This document shows positions 1-8,983 of a stretch of 64,000 bases of DNA, piece after piece. The DNA is taken from assembly GCF_010723735.1 (NCBI RefSeq), contig NZ_BLLB01000002.1:2604001-2668000 (forward strand), in the 5' to 3' direction. Position numbers and translations under genes: made by a program. Numbering within the stretch: position 1 is the stretch's first letter; each line of letters starts with the position of its first letter. Source of the stretch: Mycolicibacterium hippocampi. Its GTDB lineage: Bacteria; Actinomycetota; Actinomycetes; Mycobacteriales; Mycobacteriaceae. Under the pieces are notes generated by a model. The model searched no databases, had not been told where the DNA came from, and was given only the letters and a program-made list of their open reading frames with translations.

Positions 1-510
1 CGCCTGGGTGAACTGACCTTGCAGCGCGAAGTCCCACGCCTCTTCCAACGCAACCGGCAACTCGGCGAAATGGTCGGTCAGGCCTGCGTTCGCTTCCTCG
101 AGGCCTGCGCCGATGGTGGCAGCGTAGGTCGGCAGGTTGGTGAAGAACTGCTCCAAGCCGGGGAACGGGTTGAAGACCGCTTCGGCGATCTCGGTGTACA
201 GCGACGAGTTGGAGATGATCTCCCACGCCGCGGGCAGGCCTTCGCTGAAGACTTCGTTGCCTCGGGTGCCGACGTTCTCGACGGTGGTGGTGATCGTGTC
301 TCCCACCACGCCGATCGGGTCGATCCACGCCGAGAGCTCAACGGCGCGGTCCTGCACGGCGGGCAGGGTGGGCGCCACCGGGTTGATGGCGATGACCGAG
401 GCGCCCGCGATCGCGACACCGGCCAGCAGCAATCTCTTGTCGCGGGGATTGGATGGCGACGGCGCAGACCAGAAGCTGCGGTCTGAGTCGGCACGAAGGG
501 CTAATAGCAC
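1..510 (-). CDS. Putative membrane-anchored or exported protein, C-terminus beyond the window
   Basis: No recognised function. The frame opens with GTG at 510, preceded by AGGAG seven bases away, and stays open for 170 codons to the left edge, so the C-terminus is missing. A polar start ending in R-D-K-R is followed by a hydrophobic stretch at about residues 27-43 (LLLAGVAIAGASVIAIN), then proline-rich and finally acidic amphipathic sequence. That layout (short cytoplasmic start, one membrane segment or signal peptide, long hydrophilic part) is common in mycobacterial cell-envelope proteins of unknown role; export is inferred from it alone. A candidate iron box lies 58 bases upstream of the start. 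Confidence 0.6.
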   Translation of the reverse strand, partial: MLLALRADSDRSFWSAPSPSNPRDKRLLLAGVAIAGASVIAINPVAPTLPAVQDRAVELSAWIDPIGVVGDTITTTVENVGTRGNEVFSEGLPAAWEIISNSSLYTEIAEAVFNPFPGLEQFFTNLPTYAATIGAGLEEANAGLTDHFAELPVALEEAWDFALQGQFTQA

Positions 511-568
511 GGCGGAACTCCTGAATAGTCACAACGGGACGGATAGCCACTACGGGCCAGACGGGAGG

Positions 569-587
569 TTAGCCGAGGCTTACCTCA
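569..587. promoter_or_regulatory. Candidate IdeR/DtxR-type iron box
   Basis: TTAGCCGAGGCTTACCTCA matches the mycobacterial iron-box consensus TTAGGTTAGGCTAACCTAA at 14 of 19 positions, counted by eye. It lies in the divergent gap between the leftward putative exported protein (start 510) and the rightward diguanylate cyclase (start near 781). It is closer to the former. A half-match, GCCTAACCTT, follows about 30 bases further right. Iron control is inferred. Confidence 0.4.
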
Positions 588-780
588 CCTACAAGAGCTA
601 CCTATCCAGCCTGCCTAACCTTGTTTCACTCCGACGGCCGCTCCCTCGACGATGTGGCAGCCCCGCTGCTTCAGGGTCTGCCACTTGTTAGCCTGACACC
701 GCAGCAGCGGATCAGCGGGCGTGGGGTCGCATGCCGTTGACGGGGGAGCATGTGCCGAAAAGGGTTGTGGTGAAGACACG

Positions 781-2136
781 ATGCGGGGCGCCGGACCGAT
801 GACGCCCGGCCACGATCCCGGCCACGATCAGCGAAGCGCCGAAGCGGATTACCGCCGGTTGCTGGACCGCAGCCCGGCGCCGGTGTGTGTGCACGACGGT
901 CAGACGGTGGTCTACGTCAACCCGGCCGCGGTCCGCGTTCTCGCAGCGGCAACGGAGGCGCAGATCGTCGGACACCCGATCACGGACTTCATCCATCCCG
1001 ATTCGCTGGCCGGGGTGCACGCCCGTCTTGCCGATCTGCTCGGGGACGGCGACGTCTCCGAACCGTCCGAGGTCACTCTGCTCCGTGTCGACGGCACCAC
1101 GTTGGCTGCGCACTCCGTCGCCGCGGTGAGGAAGACCGACGACGGACCGACGTATGAGGTCATCTTCGACCGAGTCCCGCTGTCGGCCCGCGAGATCGGC
1201 GCCGAGTCCGTACCAATGACGGAGACCGCGGATCAGCGGTTCCGCGCGGTGCTTGACCTTCTGCACGACGGCGTGGTGATCATGGGCAGCGACGGCCGCT
1301 TCGAGTTCACCAACGCAGCCGCGCGCCGCATTCTGGGCAGCGAGGCAGGGGATCTCGTCGGTGTGCACCACAGCAACAGTGGGATCGATCTTCCGCTGTT
1401 CAACGCTGGAGGCCAACAGATCAGTGCGGATGCGCATCCGATCCGGTGGATCCAGCGGACCGGGCTGAGCCTCGGCGGGGACGTCGTCGGCGTCGATCGA
1501 GTCGACGGCAAACGGGTTTGGATCACCGGGCGCGGTTGCCTGATCGATCCGACCGACCCCCAGAACTCGTCGGTGCTGTTCTCCTTCACCGACATCACCG
1601 AGCACCACGACGCCCGGGAACGCCTGCAGTACGACGCCACCCATGACTGGCTCACCGCCCTGCCCAATCGGGTGCACGCGCTCAACCAGGCCGCCGCGGG
1701 TCTTGCGGAAAGCGGAGAAGGTCGCCTCTCCGCGGTGCTGTTCGTCGATCTCGACAGGATGAAATCGGTGAACGACAGTCATGGTCACCCGGTCGGTGAC
1801 GACGTGCTTCGGGTCGCCGCGCAGCGGATGCAGTCGGCGATGAGACCGTCCGATCTCGTCGCGCGTATCGGTGGCGACGAGTTCGTCGTGCTGATGATAG
1901 GACCCACGAGCGGCGATGAGGTCGAAGCCCTCGCCGCCCGGCTTCACGACGTCCTTTCCGCGGACATCGTCATCGGGACGCTGACCCTGCAGATCGGGGC
2001 GAGCATCGGGATCACGACGGTGTCCCGCGCCGATCGTCGAAGTCTCGCCGAAGTGCTCCGGGACGCCGATACCGCGATGTATCGGGCCAAGGCCCGAGGC
2101 CCAGACGACAAAGCTTATTTCGAGCAGAACCCGTAA
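781..2136 (+). CDS. Diguanylate cyclase, PAS-PAS-GGDEF
   Basis: Predicted cytoplasmic enzyme making cyclic di-GMP from two GTP. In the 451 residues from ATG 781, a PAS domain lies at about 25-100, a second at about 155-265 and a GGDEF domain at about 285-445. The signature RIGGDEFVVL (GGDEF at 364-368) is intact. RPSD lies at 355-358, exactly five residues before it, which is the spacing of the inhibitory I-site, so product inhibition is expected. There is no EAL or HD-GYP domain and no membrane segment, so the signal is probably a small ligand or redox cue sensed by the PAS domains. The frame also allows GTG at 721; ATG 781 and ATG 799 are the alternatives, none with a strong ribosome-binding site. 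It stands 48 bases before the MmpL gene. Confidence 0.85.
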   Translation: MRGAGPMTPGHDPGHDQRSAEADYRRLLDRSPAPVCVHDGQTVVYVNPAAVRVLAAATEAQIVGHPITDFIHPDSLAGVHARLADLLGDGDVSEPSEVTLLRVDGTTLAAHSVAAVRKTDDGPTYEVIFDRVPLSAREIGAESVPMTETADQRFRAVLDLLHDGVVIMGSDGRFEFTNAAARRILGSEAGDLVGVHHSNSGIDLPLFNAGGQQISADAHPIRWIQRTGLSLGGDVVGVDRVDGKRVWITGRGCLIDPTDPQNSSVLFSFTDITEHHDARERLQYDATHDWLTALPNRVHALNQAAAGLAESGEGRLSAVLFVDLDRMKSVNDSHGHPVGDDVLRVAAQRMQSAMRPSDLVARIGGDEFVVLMIGPTSGDEVEALAARLHDVLSADIVIGTLTLQIGASIGITTVSRADRRSLAEVLRDADTAMYRAKARGPDDKAYFEQNP

Positions 2137-2184
2137 CGTGCCCCCGCGACCGATCCAAACGGCCGACAGCGCCGAATCCACCAC

Positions 2185-4647
2185 ATGGATCCGGCGGTCA
2201 CCCAGGCAGCCGTCCCAGAGAGGGCGAACGTGCTGCACCGGATCGCCGGGTTGGCCATCGCTGCACCACGCCGCGTCCTCGCTGTCACCGCGCTGTTGAT
2301 GGTCCTCGCCGGGGTGTTCGCCCTGCCGGTGACCAAGAGCCTCTCCGCCGGCGGATTCCAGGACCCCGCAGCGGAATCGGCGCGGGCGGCCCAACTGCTG
2401 AGCGACAAGTTCGGCCAGTCCGACATCCAGCTCATCTTCATGGTCACCGCCCCGGACGGGGTGGTCGGCGCGGGCGCGCGCGCTGCGGGCACCGAGATCG
2501 CCGACTACCTCGACGACGAGCCACACGTGACCGGGGTGATCTCTGCCTGGACCGCACCCGAACCGGCGGCCGGCAACCTGATCAGTGTCGACGGGAAGTC
2601 GGGTCTGGTCGTCGCGGGCATCGCCGGGGGCGAGAAGCAGGCACCCGCGCGGGCTCAGGCGATGACGGACGCCGTCGCCGATTTCGTGCAGCTCCGCCAC
2701 CCCGACGTCACCGTGCAGGCGGGCGGGTCGGCGACGGTGTTCGCCCAGATCACCTCGCAGACCGGCCGCGACGTGCTGCTGATGGAGGCGATCGCGATTC
2801 CGATCAGCTTCGTGGTGCTGGTGTGGGTGTTCGGGGGACTGCTGGCGGCGGTGCTGCCGGTGATGGTCGGTGGGCTGGCGATCGTCGGCTCGTTGGCGGT
2901 CCTGCGTCTCATCGCGTCGGCCACCGACGTGTCGATCTTCGCCCTGAACCTCTCGACCGCACTGGGGCTGGCGCTGGCCATCGACTACACGTTGCTGATC
3001 GTCAGCCGCTACCGCGACGAGATCTCCGCCGGCGCACCACGAGAGCAGGCGCTGGTCCAGACGATGCTCACCGCGGGGCGCACCGTGGTGTTCTCGGCGA
3101 CGACGGTGGCGCTGTCGTTGGCCGCGATGGTCCTTTTCCCGATGTACTTCCTCAAGTCGTTCGCTTACGCCGGCATCGCCACCGTCGCCCTGTGCGCGGT
3201 GGCGGCGCTGGTCGTCACGCCGGCGGCGATCGTGTTGCTCGGCGACCGCCTGGACGCCTGGGACGTGCGCCGCGGGATTCGGCGGCTTCGCGGCCGCGGC
3301 GAGCCGCCGCCCACCCCGGTACCGCAACGCTTCTGGTACCGATGGACGATCTCGGTGATGCGACGCGCGTTGCCCGTCGGCCTGGCCGGCTCTGCGGTGC
3401 TGATCGTCGCCGGTCTGCCGTTCCTGGGGATCACCTGGGGTTTTCCCGATGACCGGGTGCTCCCGCAGTCCGCCTCGGCCCACCAGGTCGGTGATCGGAT
3501 GCGCGAGGGCTTCGCCGACGATTCGGCGACCGCGGTGACCATCGTGATACCGGACGCTGCGGGTCTGGCCCCGCAAGAGATCGAACGTTACGCCGCGCGG
3601 CTGTCGACCGTGGCCGACGTCGCAGCGGTCAGCGCCCCCACTGGCGCTTTCGCCGAGGGGACCAGGATCGGTGCACCGGTGGCTGCCGCAGCGCAGGCCG
3701 ATGGCAGCGCGTTCCTGACCGTGACCACCGAGGCGCTGTTGTTCTCGGCGGCATCGGAAGCTCAGCTCGACCGGTTGCACGAGGTCGGCACGCCCGGCGG
3801 ACGCCTCGTCGAGTTCGCCGGCATGGCGCAGGTGAACCGCGACAGCGTCGCGGCGATCACGTCCCGGGTGCCGGTGGTTCTGGCCGTGATCGCGGTGGTC
3901 ACCTTCGCGCTTCTGTTCCTGCTCACCGGAAGTCTCATCCTGCCGGTCAAAGCGCTTGTGCTGAACGTTCTTTCGCTGACCGCAGCCTTCGGCGCGTTGG
4001 TGTGGATCTTTCAGGAAGGTCACCTCGGCGCCTTCGGAACCACACCCACCGGCACGTTGGTCGCCACGATGCCCATCCTGTTGTTCTGCATCGCGTTCGG
4101 CCTGTCGATGGACTACGAGGTCTTCCTGATCGCCCGGATTCGGGAGTACTGGCTGGCAAGCGGGCGCACGCTGGCAGACAACCACGAGAGCGTGGCCCTC
4201 GGCCTGGCGCACACCGGGCGGGTCATCACGGCGGCCGCGCTGGTGATGTCGATCTCGTTCGCCGCTCTGATCGCCTCGCAGGTGTCGTTCATGCGGATGT
4301 TCGGGGTGGGGCTGACCCTGGCGATACTGGTCGACGCCACCCTGGTCCGGCTGGTTCTGGTGCCGGCCTTCATGCGGGGCATGGGGCGCTGGAACTGGTG
4401 GGCACCGCAACCGCTGGCGCGTCTGCACCGCAGGCTCGGGGGCGACGCCAAGGTCGGCGTCGAGGTCAAAGTCGAGGTCAACGTCGAGAAGATGAAGCCT
4501 GGTCCGCTGGCAAAAGCGCAGGTCACGGACCCAGCGAAAACTTTCCTGCTCGTCAACCCAACCAAAGCGCACCCGGCGCCGAATGACCTACGGACGCGGG
4601 GTCCGCAATGGTGCGGGCGCGGTGTGACCGACAGAGAGCCGGACTGA
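2185..4647 (+). CDS. MmpL-family RND transporter
   Basis: Large inner-membrane transporter of 820 residues, the family that exports lipids or siderophores in mycobacteria using the proton gradient. There is one membrane helix near residues 30-50, a periplasmic porter loop, helices between about 190 and 375, a second loop (about 400-550) and a last helix block (about 555-740). The paired Asp-Tyr residues used for proton relay in MmpL proteins are both present: D267-Y268 (LALAIDYTLL) and D643-Y644 (GLSMDYEVFL). The tail is unusual, with alternating Val and Lys/Glu (KVGVEVKVEVNVEK) encoded by a short internal DNA repeat. It lies 68 bases before crtE on the same strand, so export of a pigment-related lipid is possible but unproven. 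The substrate cannot be told from sequence. Confidence 0.85.
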   Translation: MDPAVTQAAVPERANVLHRIAGLAIAAPRRVLAVTALLMVLAGVFALPVTKSLSAGGFQDPAAESARAAQLLSDKFGQSDIQLIFMVTAPDGVVGAGARAAGTEIADYLDDEPHVTGVISAWTAPEPAAGNLISVDGKSGLVVAGIAGGEKQAPARAQAMTDAVADFVQLRHPDVTVQAGGSATVFAQITSQTGRDVLLMEAIAIPISFVVLVWVFGGLLAAVLPVMVGGLAIVGSLAVLRLIASATDVSIFALNLSTALGLALAIDYTLLIVSRYRDEISAGAPREQALVQTMLTAGRTVVFSATTVALSLAAMVLFPMYFLKSFAYAGIATVALCAVAALVVTPAAIVLLGDRLDAWDVRRGIRRLRGRGEPPPTPVPQRFWYRWTISVMRRALPVGLAGSAVLIVAGLPFLGITWGFPDDRVLPQSASAHQVGDRMREGFADDSATAVTIVIPDAAGLAPQEIERYAARLSTVADVAAVSAPTGAFAEGTRIGAPVAAAAQADGSAFLTVTTEALLFSAASEAQLDRLHEVGTPGGRLVEFAGMAQVNRDSVAAITSRVPVVLAVIAVVTFALLFLLTGSLILPVKALVLNVLSLTAAFGALVWIFQEGHLGAFGTTPTGTLVATMPILLFCIAFGLSMDYEVFLIARIREYWLASGRTLADNHESVALGLAHTGRVITAAALVMSISFAALIASQVSFMRMFGVGLTLAILVDATLVRLVLVPAFMRGMGRWNWWAPQPLARLHRRLGGDAKVGVEVKVEVNVEKMKPGPLAKAQVTDPAKTFLLVNPTKAHPAPNDLRTRGPQWCGRGVTDREPD

Positions 4648-4715
4648 GTGTGATTGGGGAGCGCTGAGTTGCCGAACGTGCGAGATCCACATCTTCGAGG
4701 TGCCTTCCCAGTGTC

Positions 4716-5873
4716 GTGCGGGAGGACGTGTTGTTGAGCGGTGGTGACGGTGGGACCCGTGCGATGATCCCGCCGCACCGGCACATCCGCGGGCGCCGGG
4801 GCCGAACCGGTACGCCGGTACCGATTCGCTGGCGCGACGACATTCGCGGCGCGGTGCGGTCACACCTCGGTGAGTTCGTGGCCGGTCAGTGCCGCGACGA
4901 CCTCGGTGCGGCCAAGGTCGACGTGGCCGGCGAGATCCTGTCCGGGTTCGTCGACGGCGGCAAGTACGTGCGCTCGACGTTCATGTACCTCGGCTGGCTG
5001 TGTGGAGCACAGGAGGACGAAGCGGCGCTGCGCGCGTCGGCCAGCCTGGAACTGTTCCATGCGTTCGCGCTGATGCAGGACGACGTCATGGACGAATCGA
5101 CGCTGCGGCGGGGGCGGCCCGCCGCGCACGTGATGTTCAGCCGCTGGCACCGCGACCGTGGGCTGACCGGCGCCTCGGCCCGGTTCGGTGAATCGGCCGC
5201 CGTGCTCCTCGGTGATCTGTGCCTGGTGTGGGCGGGCAAGATGCTGCGCGAGAGCGGCATAGGCGCCGACGCCCTCGCGCGGGTGTGGCCCCACTACGAC
5301 GACATGCGGATCGAACTCGCCATCGGGCAGTTCGCCGATCTGGTCAACGATGCACACGCCTTCCCGACGCTCGACGAGGTCCTCGACGTGTTGAGGCGAA
5401 AGTCGGGCAACTACACCGTGCGTCGCCCCCTGGAGATCGGCGCGGCGATGTCGGGGTGCCCGCCCGATGTCGTCGACGCTCTCGGCGGGTACGGGGCAGC
5501 CATCGGAGAGGCCTTCCAACTGCGGGACGACCTGCTCGGGGTGTTCGGCTCGCCCACGCTCACCGGTAAGTCGGTGGGCACCGACCTGGCGGCGCAGAAG
5601 GCGACCAGCGTCGTCGTCGCTGCCCATCAGCTGGCCGACGCCGGTCTGCGGCACCAGCTCTCCGAGCTGATGAGCACCCGCGAGCTGAGCTCAACAGACA
5701 CCGAACGGTGGCGGACGTTGATCACCGCCAGCGGGGCCGTGCAGTGGATCGAACAGGTCATCGCCGAACGTCTGACCCACGCGCTGGACCGCCTCGGCTC
5801 TGTCCAGATTCCCGAAAAGACCCGTGCGGCACTTGAAGACATGGCCGTGCTGTGCACCGAAAGGGCTGCGTGA
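4716..5873 (+). CDS. crtE: Geranylgeranyl diphosphate synthase (carotenoid type)
   Basis: Trans-isoprenyl diphosphate synthase predicted to make GGPP, the precursor of phytoene. The first aspartate-rich motif is DDVMD at 122-126 (MQDDVMDES). The second is the shortened DDLLG at 271-275, as in many actinobacterial enzymes. The length (385) is slightly above normal because of a basic N-terminal extension. GTG 4716 is the longest start. A GGAGG at 4721-4725 could instead serve TTG 4731 or 4734, and ATG 4764 also fits, so the start is uncertain. The stop TGA overlaps the crtI start (TGATG), showing translational coupling; the crtE-crtI-crtB order confirms the carotenoid role. Confidence 0.88.
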   Translation: MREDVLLSGGDGGTRAMIPPHRHIRGRRGRTGTPVPIRWRDDIRGAVRSHLGEFVAGQCRDDLGAAKVDVAGEILSGFVDGGKYVRSTFMYLGWLCGAQEDEAALRASASLELFHAFALMQDDVMDESTLRRGRPAAHVMFSRWHRDRGLTGASARFGESAAVLLGDLCLVWAGKMLRESGIGADALARVWPHYDDMRIELAIGQFADLVNDAHAFPTLDEVLDVLRRKSGNYTVRRPLEIGAAMSGCPPDVVDALGGYGAAIGEAFQLRDDLLGVFGSPTLTGKSVGTDLAAQKATSVVVAAHQLADAGLRHQLSELMSTRELSSTDTERWRTLITASGAVQWIEQVIAERLTHALDRLGSVQIPEKTRAALEDMAVLCTERAA

Positions 5874-7381
5874 TGCGTAGTTTCGAGGGAAGAACCGACC
5901 GAGTCGTTGTGGTCGGGGCCGGGTTGTCCGGATTGTCCGCCGCGCTGTATCTGGCGGGGCGCGGTCGCAATGTCACCGTCGTCGAACGTGAAGCGGTTCC
6001 CGGTGGCCGGGTGGGACGCGCCGACATCGCCGGCTACCGCCTGGACACCGGACCCACGGTGCTGACGATGCCGGACATCATCGACGACGCCATGGCCGCC
6101 GTCGGCGAATCGCTGACCGACCGTCTGGACCTGATGCCGGTACACCCGGCCTACCAGGCGATGTTCGCCGACGGGAGCACGTTGGCAGTGCACACCGATG
6201 CGGACGCGATGTTCACCGAGGTCGCCCGCTTCTCCGGCCCCCGGGAGGCAGACGCCTACCTGCGGCTGCGTGCCTGGTTGACCGAGCTGTACCGCACCGA
6301 GTTCGACGGGTTCATCGCCGCCAACTTCGACTCACCGCTTTCACTGGTGACTCCGCAGCTGGCCCGGTTGGCCGCGATGGGCGGATTCAGGCGCTGGGAG
6401 AAGGTGATTCGCCGGTTCCTGACCGACGAACGACTGCAACGGGTGTTCACCTTCCAGGCGCTGTATGCCGGCGTGCCGCCACAGGGTGCCCTGGCGGTGT
6501 ATGCCGTGATCGCCTACATGGACACCATCGCCGGGGTGTACTTCCCACGCGGCGGCATGCGGGCGCTGCCGGATGCGATGGCGGCCGCAGCGGCCGCTGC
6601 AGGGGTCGAATTCGTGTATGAGTCAGCGGTTTCCGATCTCGAATGGAGCGGATCGCGGGTCACCGGCGTGCACACCACGTCCGGGCACCGCGTGCCTGCC
6701 GACGCCGTGGTGCTCACCACCGAGCTGCCCGACACGTATCGACTGTTGGGTCACACGCCACGCCGGCTGCTCAAACTACGGCCGGCCCCTTCGGCGGTGG
6801 TGGCCCACGTCGGTTGTCGCGCAGCCGATGACCGAGTCGGCCACCACAGCATCCTGTTCGGCGACGCCTGGCATCAGACCTTCCGTGACATCATCGACGA
6901 CGGCCGCGTGATGGGGGATCCGTCGCTGCTCGTGACGCGACCCACGGCCAGTGACCCGAGCCTCGCGCCGCCGGGCCGCGATCTGCTCTACGTACTGGCT
7001 CCTGCACCGAACACCCAAGTTGGGCAGGTCAACTGGGATGCCGCCGGGACGGCCTACGTCGACGAGATGTTGGGCGCGGTCACCGCGCGGCTGCCCGAAC
7101 TCGGAGACGACGTCGAGCTGCTGCGGGTGGTGACGCCGGCCGACTGGGGCCGGCAGGGCATGGCTGCGGGCACCCCGTTCGCACTTGCGCACACCTTCGC
7201 CCAGACCGGGCCGTTCCGCCCGGCGAACACCGTGCGCGGTGTCGACAACGTGGTGTTGGCCGGCTCATCGACCGTGCCGGGGGTGGGGGTGCCCACCGCG
7301 ATCCTGTCCGGGCGGCTGGCCGCCGACCGGATCACCGGAGTAACCACCCGTCGTCCGGAACGCGAGGTGTATCAACGATGA
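5873..7381 (+). CDS. crtI: Phytoene desaturase
   Basis: FAD-dependent CrtI-type desaturase of 502 residues that turns phytoene into lycopene in four dehydrogenation steps. The dinucleotide-binding motif VVGAGLSGLSAA begins at about residue 13 (G15, G17, G20) and is followed by the acidic end of strand 2 (TVVERE). The C-terminal FAD-binding signature is present as VVLAGSSTVPGVGVPTA. ATG 5873 overlaps the crtE stop and has GAAAGGG eight bases upstream, so it is preferred to an in-frame ATG at 5852. The end overlaps crtB as ATGA. Membrane-associated, by knowledge of the family. Confidence 0.93.
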   Translation: MRSFEGRTDRVVVVGAGLSGLSAALYLAGRGRNVTVVEREAVPGGRVGRADIAGYRLDTGPTVLTMPDIIDDAMAAVGESLTDRLDLMPVHPAYQAMFADGSTLAVHTDADAMFTEVARFSGPREADAYLRLRAWLTELYRTEFDGFIAANFDSPLSLVTPQLARLAAMGGFRRWEKVIRRFLTDERLQRVFTFQALYAGVPPQGALAVYAVIAYMDTIAGVYFPRGGMRALPDAMAAAAAAAGVEFVYESAVSDLEWSGSRVTGVHTTSGHRVPADAVVLTTELPDTYRLLGHTPRRLLKLRPAPSAVVAHVGCRAADDRVGHHSILFGDAWHQTFRDIIDDGRVMGDPSLLVTRPTASDPSLAPPGRDLLYVLAPAPNTQVGQVNWDAAGTAYVDEMLGAVTARLPELGDDVELLRVVTPADWGRQGMAAGTPFALAHTFAQTGPFRPANTVRGVDNVVLAGSSTVPGVGVPTAILSGRLAADRITGVTTRRPEREVYQR

Positions 7382-8328
7382 TCGGATCCGAGCTCGATGC
7401 CGCCGGTGTGCGGGACCCCTCACTGCGCGAGGCGTTTCGACGATGCCGGGAGATCAACGCCCGGCACGGCAAGACCTTCTTCCTGGCCACCCGGCTGCTG
7501 GCGCCCCGACAGCGTCCGGCAGTGCACGCACTCTACGGGTTCGCCCGGCGTGCCGATGACATCCTGGACGACTTCGACGCTCGTGGCAGCGAAGCGCGCG
7601 CCGACGAACTCCAGTCACTGTCCACCCGACTGTTCAACGCGCTGGTCCAGAACCAACCGTGTGATGACGACCCGACGTTGACGGCGGTGGTGCACACCGC
7701 GCGCAAGTACGACATCGGCTGGGGACTGTTCGACGATTTCCTGGCGGCGATGCGGATGGACCTCACCGTCACCGACTATCCGGATCGTGCCGCGCTGGAG
7801 CGTTACATGTACGGGTCTGCCGAGGTGATCGGCCTCCAGCTGCTGCCCGTGCTCGGCACCTGCGGACCGCGGGAGGACGCCGCCCCGCACGCGGCGGCGC
7901 TCGGAAAAGCCTTCCAGCTCACCAACTTCATCCGGGACGTCGACGAAGACCTGCGGCGAGGCCGGATCTACCTGCCCGCCGATGAACTCGCGGCACACGG
8001 CGTCGACCGCGAGCTGCTGAACTGGTGCCAGGACAACGGGCGCACCGAATCGCGGGTGCGACGGGCTCTGATGGAGCAGCACGCCGCGGCGCGGAAGGTG
8101 TATTCCGAAGCCGAGCCGGGGCTTGGCATGCTGGCCCCGACGTCACGCCCATGCGTGGCTGCGGCGTTGACGTTGTACTCGGAGATCCTCGAGCGCATCG
8201 AGGAGATGGATTTCCAGATCTTCGGTCAACGGGCCACCGTCGGCAACGCCCGGCGACTCACCGTCGCCGCCGGCGGCATCGTCCGGTCCTGGAACGCCCG
8301 CCTGCGGCACGGCGGTGAATGCGCCTAG
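7378..8328 (+). CDS. crtB: Phytoene synthase
   Basis: Condenses two GGPP molecules head to head into phytoene. The 316-residue protein has both aspartate-rich squalene/phytoene-synthase motifs: DDILDD at 60-65 (RRADDILDDF) and DVDED at 187-191 (FIRDVDEDLRRGRIYLP). Its ATG overlaps the crtI stop, so crtE, crtI and crtB form one translationally coupled operon. Its TAG stop shares CTAG with the stop of the convergent idi gene, leaving no intergenic space. Lycopene cyclase genes, often next to crtB in mycobacteria, are absent here. Confidence 0.93.
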   Translation: MIGSELDAAGVRDPSLREAFRRCREINARHGKTFFLATRLLAPRQRPAVHALYGFARRADDILDDFDARGSEARADELQSLSTRLFNALVQNQPCDDDPTLTAVVHTARKYDIGWGLFDDFLAAMRMDLTVTDYPDRAALERYMYGSAEVIGLQLLPVLGTCGPREDAAPHAAALGKAFQLTNFIRDVDEDLRRGRIYLPADELAAHGVDRELLNWCQDNGRTESRVRRALMEQHAAARKVYSEAEPGLGMLAPTSRPCVAAALTLYSEILERIEEMDFQIFGQRATVGNARRLTVAAGGIVRSWNARLRHGGECA

Positions 8329-8870
8329 TTGTACTGGTCGACACCTGCGTCATCGAGCAGCGGGATCTGTTCGATCGCCCAGGGACTCAGTGCCCACGGC
8401 AACCGCGCAGGAGTACGCAGGTCATCCCACGGCACCCACGCGGAGTCCATGATCTCGTCGGGGTCGGCGCTCACCGGGCCGACCGTGCGGGCGCAGAAAA
8501 CCGGGCAGACCTCGTTCTCCACGATGCCCTGGGCATCAACGGCCTGGTAGCGAAAATCCGGCAGCACGCAGTGCAGTCGGGCGATGCCGACCCCGAGCTC
8601 CTGGCGGGCCCGACGTACGACGGCGTCGTCCATCGCCTCCTCGGGGCCAGGGTGGCCGCAGAACGAGTTGGTCCAGATCCCCGGAAACGCGCGCTTGTGC
8701 AGGGCCCTGCGGGTCAGCAGCACCCTGCCGGCGTCGTCGAACAGATAACAGGAGAACGCCAGGTGCAGCGGCGTCGAGCCGTGGTGGACCTCCGATTTGC
8801 ACGCCGTGCCGATGCTGCGGCCCGCATCGTCGAGCAGAACGACGAGCTCCTGACCAGTTACCGAGTTCAT
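8325..8870 (-). CDS. idi: Isopentenyl-diphosphate delta-isomerase, type 1
   Basis: Nudix-fold enzyme interconverting isopentenyl and dimethylallyl diphosphate, feeding crtE. The length is 181 residues, normal for type 1. The catalytic cysteine sits in WTNSFCGHP (C71) and the acidic residues in VENEVCPVF (E118, E120), matching the E. coli enzyme's layout. The start is ATG at 8870, preceded by GGGTGG. The frame is open further upstream, but that part is low-complexity and not conserved-looking. It faces the crt operon and ends in the same CTAG as crtB. Confidence 0.93.
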   Translation of the reverse strand: MNSVTGQELVVLLDDAGRSIGTACKSEVHHGSTPLHLAFSCYLFDDAGRVLLTRRALHKRAFPGIWTNSFCGHPGPEEAMDDAVVRRARQELGVGIARLHCVLPDFRYQAVDAQGIVENEVCPVFCARTVGPVSADPDEIMDSAWVPWDDLRTPARLPWALSPWAIEQIPLLDDAGVDQYN

Positions 8871-8983
8871 GGACACCACCCGCAAGAGCGCTCGAAGGGA
8901 CACGAAGGCATATTCAGCCGATGCTGCCGATGCTATTGAACGATTCGTTGCCGCCCCCGAGGCGGATTGGGCGGACCGGCCGG

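Noticed and set aside
712..4572. A 1286-codon open frame on the minus strand across the cyclase and MmpL genes
   Set aside because: It is antisense to two genes with clear domains. Its protein is Arg/His/Gln/Gly-rich with no recognisable fold, a usual shadow in GC-rich DNA.
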